Shown: positions 49,946 through 58,587 of the stretch, one piece after another | Layout: every line of letters starts with the position of its first letter | Position numbering within the stretch: the stretch's first letter is position 1 | Assembly: GCA_040882255.1 (NCBI GenBank) | Contig: JBBEBP010000005.1 | Location: 62,001-126,000, forward strand | Reading direction: 5' to 3' | Length of the DNA: 64,000 nucleotides | Source of the DNA: PWQG01 sp040882255 | GTDB taxonomy: Bacteria > Pseudomonadota > Gammaproteobacteria > Pseudomonadales > Pseudohongiellaceae | Position numbers and translations under genes: made by a program | Notes under the pieces: model-generated | Seen by the model: the letters and a program-made list of their open reading frames with translations, nothing else | Told to the model about the DNA's origin: nothing | Databases searched by the model: none

Positions 49946-50824
49946 TCAGCTGCCGGTGTCCTGTTCGCTGTGCTGGCGTGGGGTGCGTAGCGTCCGGAGC
50001 ATCTTGTTGATGCGTTTCAGGTAGTCCTTGAGCAGGGGTTTGCGGTATCTGGCCACGCCCATGGCCAGCACATCGATCACCAGCAGGTGGGCGATCCGCG
50101 AGGAGACCGGCGCGAATACATGCAGGTCCTCTTCCATATTGACAGGGATGGGTATGGTACTGATGCGGGTTAACGGTGTGTCCTGCGGTGCCAGGCAGAT
50201 CACGGTCGCGCCGGCGTCCAGTGCGAGCTCCACACTGTGAATCAGGGCGCGGGTGCGCCCGGACTGCGAGATCGCCAACACGACATCTTCGCCATTCAGG
50301 GACAGGGCGGACATGTGCTGGATGTGCGGGTCGGTATAGGCCGAAGAGGACAGTTGTAGCCGGAAGAACTTGTGCTGTGCATCCGAGGCCACCGAGCCGG
50401 AGGCGCCGTAACCGTAGAATTCCACCCGGCGCGCTTTGCTGATGGCGCGGATCGCACGGTCCAGGGCTTCCGGATCCAGTTCATTGCGTACTGCCAGCAG
50501 GGAGCTGATGGTGGAGTCGAAGACCTTGTTGCAGAGGTCCTCCACGGTATCGCCATCGTCCACGGAGAACTGTGTATAGTTGCCACTGGCGCCGACGTGC
50601 TGGGCCAATTGCAGCTTGAAGGCCTGGAACCCTTCCAGGTCCAGTGCCCGGCAGAAACGCAGTACCGTGGGTTCGCTGACATCGGCCCGTGAGGCCACGT
50701 CCACGATGCGCATGGAGAGCACTTCAGTACTGTTCTCCAGTATGAAGTCCGCTACCTTGCGTTCGGACTTCCTGAGGGTATCCCTTCGCTGCCGTATCTT
50801 GTTCAGCAGATTCTGTGATTCCAT
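49946..50824 (-). CDS. RpiR/HexR-family transcriptional regulator (HTH + SIS)
   Basis: Predicted sugar-phosphate-responsive regulator of 292 residues. The N-terminal helix-turn-helix is about 1-75 (KSERKVADFIL, RADVSEPTVLRFCRAL) and the C-terminal SIS domain is about 125-260 (YGYGASGSVASDA, AISQSGRTRALI). Sequence style is closest to HexR of central carbon metabolism. ATG 50824 is chosen because family members start there; GTG 50854 is in frame. It is convergent with glmS, 9 bases apart. Confidence 0.88.
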   Translation of the reverse strand: MESQNLLNKIRQRRDTLRKSERKVADFILENSTEVLSMRIVDVASRADVSEPTVLRFCRALDLEGFQAFKLQLAQHVGASGNYTQFSVDDGDTVEDLCNKVFDSTISSLLAVRNELDPEALDRAIRAISKARRVEFYGYGASGSVASDAQHKFFRLQLSSSAYTDPHIQHMSALSLNGEDVVLAISQSGRTRALIHSVELALDAGATVICLAPQDTPLTRISTIPIPVNMEEDLHVFAPVSSRIAHLLVIDVLAMGVARYRKPLLKDYLKRINKMLRTLRTPRQHSEQDTGS

Positions 50825-50901
50825 AATGCCGGCCGGAATTGTCTCTTGTCGCACGAGCCAATATACCGCAAGCTGGGTGGTAACAACAGGGCCAGCAGAT
50901 C

Positions 50902-52062
50902 ATGAGTGACTTCGACATCCGGTTCCATTGCAGTATCAATGAACTGTCCCCCTCCGCGTGGGATGCTCTGGCGGTAAATGCCGGCCCGTTTCTGCAGCAC
51001 GCCTTCCTGGCATCGCTGGAGGATAGCGGCAGTGTGGGACCCGGAACCGGCTGGGTTCCGCAACATGTCTCGGTTTGGCGTGCCGAACGGGAACAACCCT
51101 GTCTGGTCATGCCGCTGTACCAGAAACACCACTCATGGGGAGAGTATGTGTTCGACTGGGCCTGGGCGGATGCCTGGTCCCGTTTCGGCCTTTCCTATTA
51201 TCCGAAGCTGTTGACGGCCGTTCCCTTCACGCCCAGTACCGGTCCCCGCCTGCTGATCGGCGATCACGAAGAGCTGTCGGCTGTTGTCCCTGCGCTATTG
51301 CAACGGATCCGCGACGAGATGCAGGCTGTGGGGGCATCTTCATGGCATGTGCTGTTTCCCCGTACGGCACAGGTTGCGGCCCTGCAACGGGAAGGTCTGC
51401 TACTGCGCCGGGGATCACAGTTTCACTGGTTCAACCGGGGCTACCGTGACTTCGACGACTTTCTGTCCGCGTTCAACTCCCGTCGCCGCAAGAATGTACG
51501 AAAGGAGCGTCGGAGTGTGCAGCAGGCTGGTGTCCGGTGTCACCGTTTCACCGGGAGGCAGATCGACGAAGCCCTGTGGGATCGCTTTTATACCTACTAT
51601 CAGCAGACGTATGCCGAACGCGGTCAGCGAGGCTATCTGAGCCGGCGGTTTTTCTCGTTGTTGGGGCAGCTGATGCCGGAGTCGATTCTGTTGGTGATGG
51701 CCGAACAGCATGGCGAATGGGTGGCTGGTGGACTCTACCTGGTTGATGAGAAGCGATTGTATGGACGTTACTGGGGAGCGGAAGTCGACATCCCCGGTCT
51801 GCACTTCGAGGTCTGCTATTACCAGGGCATCGAGTTCTGCATTGAGCAGGGGCTGGAGTGCTTTGATGCCGGGGCGCAGGGAGAGCACAAGCTGATACGC
51901 GGATTTGAACCGGTCCGCACCGACTCCCTGCACTGGATAGAGGACAAGCGGTTTCGTGATGCGATCCGGCAGTTCTGTGACGAGGAGGAGCAGTACGTGG
52001 ATGCCTACATGACGGCGGCCACTGATGCCTTACCGTACCGGAAGGACAGTCAGGACCGCTGA
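50902..52062 (+). CDS. FemAB-like GNAT-fold protein (DUF482 family)
   Basis: Cytosolic 386-residue protein of the family annotated as peptidoglycan-biosynthesis or acyltransferase-like. Family features include FDWAWADAW, TPSTGPRLL, NSRRRKNVRKERRS, ARGQR-like AERGQRGYL, and FDAGAQGEHKLIRGFEP near the C-terminus. The substrate is unknown. It diverges from the HexR-like gene (77 bases between starts), and its end overlaps the DUF938 gene by 13 bases. Confidence 0.85.
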   Translation: MSDFDIRFHCSINELSPSAWDALAVNAGPFLQHAFLASLEDSGSVGPGTGWVPQHVSVWRAEREQPCLVMPLYQKHHSWGEYVFDWAWADAWSRFGLSYYPKLLTAVPFTPSTGPRLLIGDHEELSAVVPALLQRIRDEMQAVGASSWHVLFPRTAQVAALQREGLLLRRGSQFHWFNRGYRDFDDFLSAFNSRRRKNVRKERRSVQQAGVRCHRFTGRQIDEALWDRFYTYYQQTYAERGQRGYLSRRFFSLLGQLMPESILLVMAEQHGEWVAGGLYLVDEKRLYGRYWGAEVDIPGLHFEVCYYQGIEFCIEQGLECFDAGAQGEHKLIRGFEPVRTDSLHWIEDKRFRDAIRQFCDEEEQYVDAYMTAATDALPYRKDSQDR

Positions 52063-52679
52063 CGCCAGATGCGTAACTGATTGTTGGCAGGCATTGCGTT
52101 GTCCTCGATCAGTTCCAGCCCGGCCTTTTCAGCCAGCTCATCCACGAATGCTGCGTCGCGGATACCACTACGCGGATCGCGCTGCCGCAACCATTGGTCA
52201 AAGGAGGCGTTACTGTCCGATGAGAACTCGTCGCCGTAGCGAAACGGGCCATAGATGCAGACGATAGCGTCTTCCTTCAGCACATCCGGGAGGCGTCGGA
52301 AGAAACCACGCACGGCCTCTTCCGACATAATGTGCAGCGTGTTGGCGCTGAACAGATAGTCTGCGGCGGCCGCATCCCATTGAGGATCCAGGGCGTCCAG
52401 GGTCAGTGGTGCTGGCAGGTTGTCCAGTCCGGACTGTCCCAGCCGCAGAGCAAGGGAAGCGGCATTACTGGCCACGTCACTGCTCTGCCAGTACAGCCAC
52501 GGCATACTGGCGGCAAAGAATGCGGCGTGCTGCCCGGTCCCTCCGCCGACCTCCAGCACGCGTGCCCGGCACTGATCGGGGAGCGCGGGATGGGCCTCAC
52601 GGGGACCGAAGTGCCGTAGCAATACCTCCAGGATGGGGCGCTTGTTGTTTTCGCAAGCCTGGCTCCAGGGCAGTTCCAT
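52050..52679 (-). CDS. DUF938-family SAM-dependent methyltransferase-like protein
   Basis: The 209 residues show a SAM-binding glycine loop VLEVGGGTGQH near 40, and the family blocks SSDVASN, SANTLHIMS and YGPFRYGDEF-SDSNASFD. The substrate is unknown. ATG 52679 is set by AGGAG 8 bases upstream; a longer frame would run into yaaA. Confidence 0.88.
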   Translation of the reverse strand: MELPWSQACENNKRPILEVLLRHFGPREAHPALPDQCRARVLEVGGGTGQHAAFFAASMPWLYWQSSDVASNAASLALRLGQSGLDNLPAPLTLDALDPQWDAAAADYLFSANTLHIMSEEAVRGFFRRLPDVLKEDAIVCIYGPFRYGDEFSSDSNASFDQWLRQRDPRSGIRDAAFVDELAEKAGLELIEDNAMPANNQLRIWRQRS

Positions 52680-52698
52680 GTGATGACTCCTGTTGGGT

Positions 52699-53472
52699 TC
52701 AGGTCTGCTTGCGCAGGAACACCGGTCTGTTTGCCGTGGAATCGGCGGCGCTGTAGCGGTAGCCGCCGGCATCAAAGCCCGTCAGCCCTTCAAGGTTGGT
52801 GATGCGGTGGCGGATAAGCCAGGCAGCCATCATGCCCCGCGCTTTCTTGGCGTAGAAGCTGATGATCTTGTATTCCCCGTTCTTGTGATCCTTGAATACC
52901 GGGCTGATGACATCGGCCTCCAGAACTTTTTCTTTAACCGAGCGGAAATACTCGTTGGAGGTCAGATTGACCAGCAGTCGGGGCCGGTCCCCTTTCAGGT
53001 CCTCGTTCAGGACCTGCGTGATCTGCTCGCCCCAGAATCCATACAGGTCCTTCGCACCGCCCACCGACAGTCGCGTACCCATCTCCAGGCGGTATGGCTG
53101 CATCAGGTCCAGCGGGCGGAGCACCCCGTAGAGTCCGGACAGAATGCGCAGATGCCGTTGGGCGTACTCAAGGTCCTTTGCCGACAGGGATTCAACGTCC
53201 AGTCCGGCATAGACATCACCGGTGAAGGCGAAAGCCGCCTGCTTTGCATTGTCGGGGGTGAATGGCAATTGCCAGTTCATGTAGCGCCGGGCATTCAGTT
53301 CACCCAGCCTGGCACTGATGTTCATCAGCTCCGACAGGTCTTCCGGGGAATGTTCGCGCAGGGTTTCCACCAGTTCCCGGGACTGGTCGGTGAAACGCGG
53401 CAGCGTGTATTTGCCGGTTTTCACTGGAGACTCGAAATCCAGGGACTTGGCGGGAGAGACGACGATCAGCAT
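52699..53472 (-). CDS. yaaA: Peroxide stress protein YaaA
   Basis: DUF328 family; E. coli YaaA lowers free iron under peroxide stress. The 257 residues include the N-terminal LIVVSPAKSLDFE, FTGDVYAGLD, LRPLDLMQPYRLEMGT and KKARGMMA. It lies 19 bases before the DUF938 gene on the same strand, so the two may be co-transcribed. Confidence 0.94.
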   Translation of the reverse strand: MLIVVSPAKSLDFESPVKTGKYTLPRFTDQSRELVETLREHSPEDLSELMNISARLGELNARRYMNWQLPFTPDNAKQAAFAFTGDVYAGLDVESLSAKDLEYAQRHLRILSGLYGVLRPLDLMQPYRLEMGTRLSVGGAKDLYGFWGEQITQVLNEDLKGDRPRLLVNLTSNEYFRSVKEKVLEADVISPVFKDHKNGEYKIISFYAKKARGMMAAWLIRHRITNLEGLTGFDAGGYRYSAADSTANRPVFLRKQT

Positions 53473-53537
53473 ACGGGCCTCGGTGTGTTACGCTTATACG
53501 ACGTTGATATCCTGACCATTGTAACCCGGACCGTCCA

Positions 53538-53906
53538 TTGCTGATACGCCTCCAGACTCTTGCCCGCCGTTTTGCCGTTCTCAGGAAACCCCTGCTGACC
53601 GGCTGCCTGGTCATGCCGCCCGTCATTCTGTGGCTGCTGGCCGGGCCGGGGGGCGGTGGTGACGACAGGGCACTGATTCCGGCGATCCTTTTTTTCGCCT
53701 GGTTGCTGCTGTTGTACACGGCATTGACGTTGTTTGCGCGGGTGCCGGAGCCGGACGTGGAGGCTGGCTGGTGGCAGCGCCAGAAGACGCGGCTGGTCCG
53801 GTTTCTGTATGGCGTGCTGGCGGTGCTGGTGACTGTGCTCGCGATTGCGACCGTGGTCACAACCTGGCAGTTGGCGTCGGCATGGGTTTACCTGTATGTT
53901 CTGTGA
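53538..53906 (+). CDS. Small membrane protein of unknown function
   Basis: A 122-residue frame from TTG 53538 with three likely membrane helices (about 20-38, 45-68 and 90-118) and a charged WWQRQKTR loop. I do not recognise a family. It lies 30 bases before the thioesterase gene on the same strand. The start is uncertain and no clear ribosome site is seen. Confidence 0.55.
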   Translation: MLIRLQTLARRFAVLRKPLLTGCLVMPPVILWLLAGPGGGGDDRALIPAILFFAWLLLLYTALTLFARVPEPDVEAGWWQRQKTRLVRFLYGVLAVLVTVLAIATVVTTWQLASAWVYLYVL

Positions 53907-53936
53907 CCGGAAAACGGCGATAACAGAGGCGGACCG

Positions 53937-54374
53937 ATGAGTCTTATGGAAGATGACATGGATCGGGAGCCGGTACCCACCGGCGAACTGGCATTGCAGA
54001 CCCTGGCCATGCCCCGGGATACCAATGCCAATGGTGATATCTTCGGCGGTTGGCTGGTGTCGCAGATGGATCTGGCGGCGGGCATCGCCACCAAGCAGGT
54101 CACGCATGGCCGGTCGGCCACTGTGGCTATCAAGAATGTGCAGTTCCTGGCACCGGTCAGTGTCGGTTCCATCGTCAGCTGCTACGCAGAGGTGATCGAA
54201 ATCGGGCGCAGCTCCATGCACATCAGTATCGAGGTATGGAGCGCCAGTTCCATCACCCAGAGCATTCAGCAGAAAGTGGCCGAGGGGCAGTTCGTGTTCG
54301 TGGCCATCGATGAGAACGGCCGTACGCGGCGTATCGGTCCACGGCCGGCTTACAGGGCTTCGAGCCGCGCGTAG
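53937..54374 (+). CDS. Acyl-CoA thioesterase (YciA-type hotdog fold)
   Basis: Hydrolyses acyl-CoA esters in the cytosol. The 145 residues carry the hotdog motif NANGDIFGGWL with its catalytic Asp, AIKNVQFLAPV, and a C-terminal FVFVAID. Its 3' end overlaps convergent uvrD by 25 bases. Confidence 0.92.
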   Translation: MSLMEDDMDREPVPTGELALQTLAMPRDTNANGDIFGGWLVSQMDLAAGIATKQVTHGRSATVAIKNVQFLAPVSVGSIVSCYAEVIEIGRSSMHISIEVWSASSITQSIQQKVAEGQFVFVAIDENGRTRRIGPRPAYRASSRA

Positions 54375-56560
54375 GACAGTACCAGCCACTTGGCGCCGGC
54401 TTCCATGAATTGCACCTGCACGCGGGCATTGGGGCCGCTGCCTTCATAGTTCAGCACCACGCCTTCACCGAACTTGCCGTGACGCACTCGTTGACCCAGG
54501 CTGATGCCGGTCTCCGGCACCTCGTCTCCCGCCGAGGCCATGCCGCCGGAAAAAGCGGACGTACGGCCAGCCGGTCTCGTGATTGTGGATTTCATGCGGA
54601 CTGATTCGATCAGTTCATCAGGGACTTCCCGGATGAACCGGGAGGGCCGGCTCATGTTCACATCGCCATGCAGGCGGCGCGATTCGGCGTGGGTCATGTA
54701 CAGCTTCTCCATGGCGCGGGTGATGCCCACGTAGCAGAGGCGGCGTTCCTCTTCCAGACCGTTGAGGTTCTCCGTTGACATGCGGTGCGGAAACAGGCCT
54801 TCCTCCATGCCCACGATGAACACCAGCGGAAACTCGAGTCCCTTGGCCGAGTGCATGGTCATCAGCTGCACGGCGTCCTCGTGTTCGGCGGCCTGGGTGT
54901 CGCCGGCATCCAGTGCGGCCTGATCCAGGAAATCCGTGAGCATCTGGCGCTGGTCCGGCGCGGGCTGGTCGCTGTCGCGCCACTCGGCCCGCAGGTCATC
55001 GGTCCAGGACCGCATGGCATTGACCAGTTCGTCCAGGTTCTCCAGCCGGGCCTGCGCTTTCTCGCCACCTTCCTTCTGGTGATGCGGGATCAGTCCACTG
55101 CGCTTGATGACCAGATCCACCAGGTCCGCCAGGTCGTAGTCGCCGGACTGGCTGTCCAGTTCCTCGATCAGCTGGATGAACTGCCCCACCGAGGCAGAGG
55201 CGCGCGCCGCCAGCCCCCGGTTCTCTACAGCCTGGCAGCAGGCCTGCCACAGGGAGGTGCCCTGTTCACGGGCCAGATTGCGCAGGATGTCCAGAGTGCG
55301 GGCGCCGATGCCGCGGGTGGGCACATTGACGACGCGTTCCATGGCGGTGTCATCGTGGCGATTGACCAGTAGCCGCAGGTAGGCCAGTGCATTACGGATC
55401 TCCAGTCGCTCGTAGAACCGCTGACCGCCGTAGATGCGATAAGGCATCGCCATCCGCAGCAGGGCATCTTCGAGTTCGCGCGACTGTGCGTTGGAGCGGT
55501 ACAGAATGGCCGCTTCCGACAGCCGGTGGCCCCCGTTCATCCAGTCCTGCAGCCGGTCCACCACGAAGCGGGCCTCGTCCTGCTCGTTGAAGGCCTCGTA
55601 CAGGGAAATGGGTTCGCCTTCCACGCCGTCCGTCCACAGCTCCTTGCCCAGCCGGCCCTGGTTGTTGGCAATCAGGGTGTTGGCGGCCTGCAGAATGGTG
55701 CCGGTGGAGCGGTAGTTCTGTTCCAGGCGCACAGTCTGTGCGCCAGCGAAATCCTTGCTGAACTGCTGGATGTTCTCGATCCGCGCGCCGCGCCAGCCGT
55801 AGATGGACTGGTCGTCATCGCCTACCACCATCAGATGACCGGTCTTGCCGGCCAACACCCGCAGCCAGGCATATTGCACGGCGTTGGTGTCCTGGAACTC
55901 GTCCACCAGGATGTGCTGAAAGCGCCGCTGGTAATGAGCCAGTAGCTGAGGATGGTTGAGCCACAACTCGTGGGCGCGCAGCAGGATTTCGGCGAAATCC
56001 ACCATGCCGCCCCGGTTACAGGCTTCCTCGTAGGCGCGGTACACGGTCAGCATGACGCGTGTATAGTCGTCGCCGAAGTGCTCGATATGGGCGGCGCGCA
56101 GGCCCTCGTCCTTCTGACCGTTGATATACCACTGGATCTGTCGGGGTGGCCACTTGTCATCGTCGATGCTCAGCTGCCGGCACAGGCGCTTGACCAGGCG
56201 CAGCTGGTCGTCGCTGTCCATGATCTGGAAGGTTTCCGGCAGGTTGGCTTCTTTCCAGTGCATGCGCAACAGGCGGTGGGCCAGGCCGTGGAAGGTGCCC
56301 ACCCACATGCTGCCGGCCGGCTGCCCCAGCAGCCCCTCGATCCGCGCACGCATCTCGCGCGCCGCCTTGTTCGTGAAAGTCACCGCCATCACGCCGAACG
56401 GCGAGACGTTTTCCACCTGCAGCAGCCAGGCGATGCGATGCACCAGTACGCGGGTCTTGCCGCTGCCGGCGCCGGCCAGCACCAGCAGGTTGCCGGGCGG
56501 AGCCGCCACGGCCTGGCGCTGTTCGTCATTGAGGGGGTCGAGAATCGTTGAGACATCCAT
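54350..56560 (-). CDS. uvrD: DNA helicase II
   Basis: SF1A 3'-5' helicase for mismatch and nucleotide excision repair. The 736 residues show all motifs in order: Walker A AGAGSGKTRV near 30, TFTNKAAREM, Walker B DEFQDTN, GDDDQSIYGWRGA, LEQNYRS, MTMHSAKGLEFPLV and EERRLCYVGITRA. A C-terminal Tudor-like RNA-polymerase-binding tail has GQRVRHGKFGEGVVL. Confidence 0.97.
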   Translation of the reverse strand: MDVSTILDPLNDEQRQAVAAPPGNLLVLAGAGSGKTRVLVHRIAWLLQVENVSPFGVMAVTFTNKAAREMRARIEGLLGQPAGSMWVGTFHGLAHRLLRMHWKEANLPETFQIMDSDDQLRLVKRLCRQLSIDDDKWPPRQIQWYINGQKDEGLRAAHIEHFGDDYTRVMLTVYRAYEEACNRGGMVDFAEILLRAHELWLNHPQLLAHYQRRFQHILVDEFQDTNAVQYAWLRVLAGKTGHLMVVGDDDQSIYGWRGARIENIQQFSKDFAGAQTVRLEQNYRSTGTILQAANTLIANNQGRLGKELWTDGVEGEPISLYEAFNEQDEARFVVDRLQDWMNGGHRLSEAAILYRSNAQSRELEDALLRMAMPYRIYGGQRFYERLEIRNALAYLRLLVNRHDDTAMERVVNVPTRGIGARTLDILRNLAREQGTSLWQACCQAVENRGLAARASASVGQFIQLIEELDSQSGDYDLADLVDLVIKRSGLIPHHQKEGGEKAQARLENLDELVNAMRSWTDDLRAEWRDSDQPAPDQRQMLTDFLDQAALDAGDTQAAEHEDAVQLMTMHSAKGLEFPLVFIVGMEEGLFPHRMSTENLNGLEEERRLCYVGITRAMEKLYMTHAESRRLHGDVNMSRPSRFIREVPDELIESVRMKSTITRPAGRTSAFSGGMASAGDEVPETGISLGQRVRHGKFGEGVVLNYEGSGPNARVQVQFMEAGAKWLVLSYARLEAL

Positions 56561-56757
56561 AGGCGCAGTATTCTAGAGGGCCTCCTGCCGATTGTATATG
56601 CGAACGATAAAACGCGCCCGAACCGGACAGGTAGAACTGCCGGACAGCCTGGGTTGTGTATCGAACAGATGATCGGTTTTCGCTTTTTCGCCCCCTCACA
56701 TACTGGTAGAATGACTCCCTTTTCTCACAATGATGATTGCAACCGGGGGCACAAGTT

Positions 56758-57942
56758 ATGGTGGCCGATGAAGCCAGTTTCGAGTGGCAGGATCCGTTTC
56801 TCATGGACAGCATGCTGACGGAAGACGAGCGCATGATCCGGGACACGGCCCGCCAGTATGCGCGCGGCAAGCTGCTGCCCCGCGTACGCGAGGCCTACCA
56901 GAAAGAGCATACCGATCCGGAGATTTTCCGCGAGATGGGTGAGCTGGGGCTGCTGGGTCCGGCTCTGGAAGGGTATGGCTGCTCCGGTACCAACTACGTC
57001 AGCTATGGTTTGATCGCCCGTGAAGTCGAGGCGGTGGACTCCGGCTACCGCTCCATGATGAGTGTACAGTCCAGCCTGGTCATGCACCCCATCCACAAGT
57101 TCGGGACCGAGGCGCAGAAAGAGAAGTACCTGCCGAAGCTGGCCAGCGGCGAGTGGATCGGCTGTTTCGGCCTGACCGAGCCCGACTACGGCAGCGATCC
57201 GGGCGGCATGGTGACCCGGGCCCGCTCCGTGGACGGCGGTTACAGCCTCAGCGGTGCCAAGACCTGGATCAGCAATTCACCGATCGCTGATGTGTTCGTC
57301 GTCTGGGCCAAGGATGACGAGGGAGTGATTCGCGGTTTCATTCTCGACAAGGGCATGAAAGGTCTGTCGGCGCCCAAGATCCACGGCAAACTGGCCCTGC
57401 GTGCCTCCATCACCGGTGAAATCGTCATGGATGAGGTGTTCGTACCGGAAGAGAACTGGCTGCCGGAAGCCAAGGGTCTGGCAGGCCCGTTCAGTTGTCT
57501 GAACTCCGCTCGCCTGGGTATCGCCTGGGGCGCCCTGGGCGCTGCCGAGACCTGCTGGCTGGCCGCCCGCGAATACACCATGGACCGCAAGCAGTTCAAG
57601 CGCCCGCTGGCCGCCAACCAACTGATCCAGAAGAAACTGGCCGACATGCAGACGGAGATCTCCCTGGGTCTGCTGGGCTGTCTGCAGGGCACCCGCCTGA
57701 AGGACGAGGGACGCATGGCGCCGCCGCTGATCTCCCTGCTCAAGCGCAACTCCTGCCTGAAGGCGCTGGACGTGGCGCGCAATGCACGGGATATGCTGGG
57801 TGGTAATGGCATTTCGGACGAGTATCCGGTGATGCGTCATGCGCAGAATCTGGAGGTGGTCAACACCTACGAGGGGACGGCGGACATCCACGCCCTGATC
57901 CTGGGCCGCGCCCAGACCGGCCTCCAGGCCTTCACTGGCTGA
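56758..57942 (+). CDS. gcdH: Acyl-CoA dehydrogenase, glutaryl-CoA dehydrogenase type
   Basis: FAD enzyme that oxidises and decarboxylates glutaryl-CoA to crotonyl-CoA (lysine/tryptophan catabolism). The 394 residues have DSGYRSMMSVQSSLVM, CFGLTEPDYGSDP, RLGIAWGALGAAE, and the catalytic Glu in NTYEGTADIHAL. ATG 56758 is chosen; GGGGGC lies about 10 bases upstream. The gene stands alone and is divergent from uvrD. The exact substrate is inferred from family resemblance. Confidence 0.92.
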   Translation: MVADEASFEWQDPFLMDSMLTEDERMIRDTARQYARGKLLPRVREAYQKEHTDPEIFREMGELGLLGPALEGYGCSGTNYVSYGLIAREVEAVDSGYRSMMSVQSSLVMHPIHKFGTEAQKEKYLPKLASGEWIGCFGLTEPDYGSDPGGMVTRARSVDGGYSLSGAKTWISNSPIADVFVVWAKDDEGVIRGFILDKGMKGLSAPKIHGKLALRASITGEIVMDEVFVPEENWLPEAKGLAGPFSCLNSARLGIAWGALGAAETCWLAAREYTMDRKQFKRPLAANQLIQKKLADMQTEISLGLLGCLQGTRLKDEGRMAPPLISLLKRNSCLKALDVARNARDMLGGNGISDEYPVMRHAQNLEVVNTYEGTADIHALILGRAQTGLQAFTG

Positions 57943-57966
57943 TTCGGAGTTCGTACCCTCCATTCC

Positions 57967-58180
57967 GGTCCCGAGGGGTATGTGTGGGCGATACCGGGGT
58001 GAGAGGCCGCTCAGGATCGACCATTGTCCGGCCCCCGAAATCGGACTCCCAGGCGGTCGGCGAGGGACCGCCGACCGTTCTGTCCGTGTCTATCCGATTT
58101 CGGGGGCCGGCCAAAGCATGGTCTGATTGATCCTGAGCGGCCTCTCGCCCCGGTATCGCCCACACATACCCCTCGGGACC
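57967..58180. repeat. Long palindromic element, copy 1 (214 bp)
   Basis: Outer arms 57967-58018 and 58129-58180 pair over 52 bases with a single G-T mismatch. Inside are a 6-bp stem (58019-58024 with 58118-58123), an internal loop, and a perfect 18-bp stem (58028-58045 with 58093-58110). A 47-base apical segment carries its own 9-bp hairpin (58054-58062 with 58069-58077). It starts 24 bases after the acyl-CoA dehydrogenase stop. No coding potential is seen. Confidence 0.93.
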
Positions 58181-58350
58181 TGACTTCTGCGGGTAGTTCC
58201 CCGATCAACAGCGATAGCGAGCGAGTCTCCATGTCCGATTGCCGTGGTTGTTCCCCTGAGTAAGTGGAGTGTTCATCCGGGAGGCATACTCGCGGGCTTT
58301 ACCCATGCGCGTGAGCGCGCTGCGGATGTTGGATGTGACCACGGTAGTCA
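58181..58350. other. 170-base linker between the two palindromes, no gene recognised
   Basis: Nothing identified. A short reverse-strand open frame crosses it and enters copy 2, but it has no recognisable domain. It could be the remains of whatever joined the two palindromes. Confidence 0.5.
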
Positions 58351-58560
58351 GGTATTGAGGCCGGGTAGCGGGGCGCCGGGGCGGGATAGCCGTCAGGATC
58401 AATCAGGCCATGTATTGGCCGGGCCGGAAAATCGGATAGACACGGACAGAACGCGAGCCGGTCCCTCGGCGAGCGCCTGGGAGTCCGATTTTCCGGCCCG
58501 GACAATGGCCGATCCTGACGGCTATCCCGCCCCGGCGCCCCGCTACCCGGCCTCAATACC
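58351..58560. repeat. Long palindromic element, copy 2 (210 bp, core inverted relative to copy 1)
   Basis: Outer arms 58351-58400 and 58511-58560 pair perfectly over 50 bases. Inside are a 6-bp stem (58406-58411 with 58505-58510), a perfect 18-bp stem (58419-58436 with 58484-58501) and a 47-base apical segment. Read on the reverse strand, the apical segment matches copy 1 at 41 of 47 positions. It ends 27 bases before the ubiA stop, so the pair fills a convergent spacer. Confidence 0.93.
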
Positions 58561-58587
58561 GGAATGGAGGGTGATACCTCCGAACAG

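Noticed and set aside
58205..58402. 65-codon reverse frame between the palindromes
   Set aside because: No domain recognised, no ribosome site, and it runs into the palindromic arm.
57943..58587. CRISPR array or integron attC sites
   Set aside because: There are only two inverted copies of about 210 bp, not short direct repeats with spacers, and they far exceed attC length and lack attC box layout.
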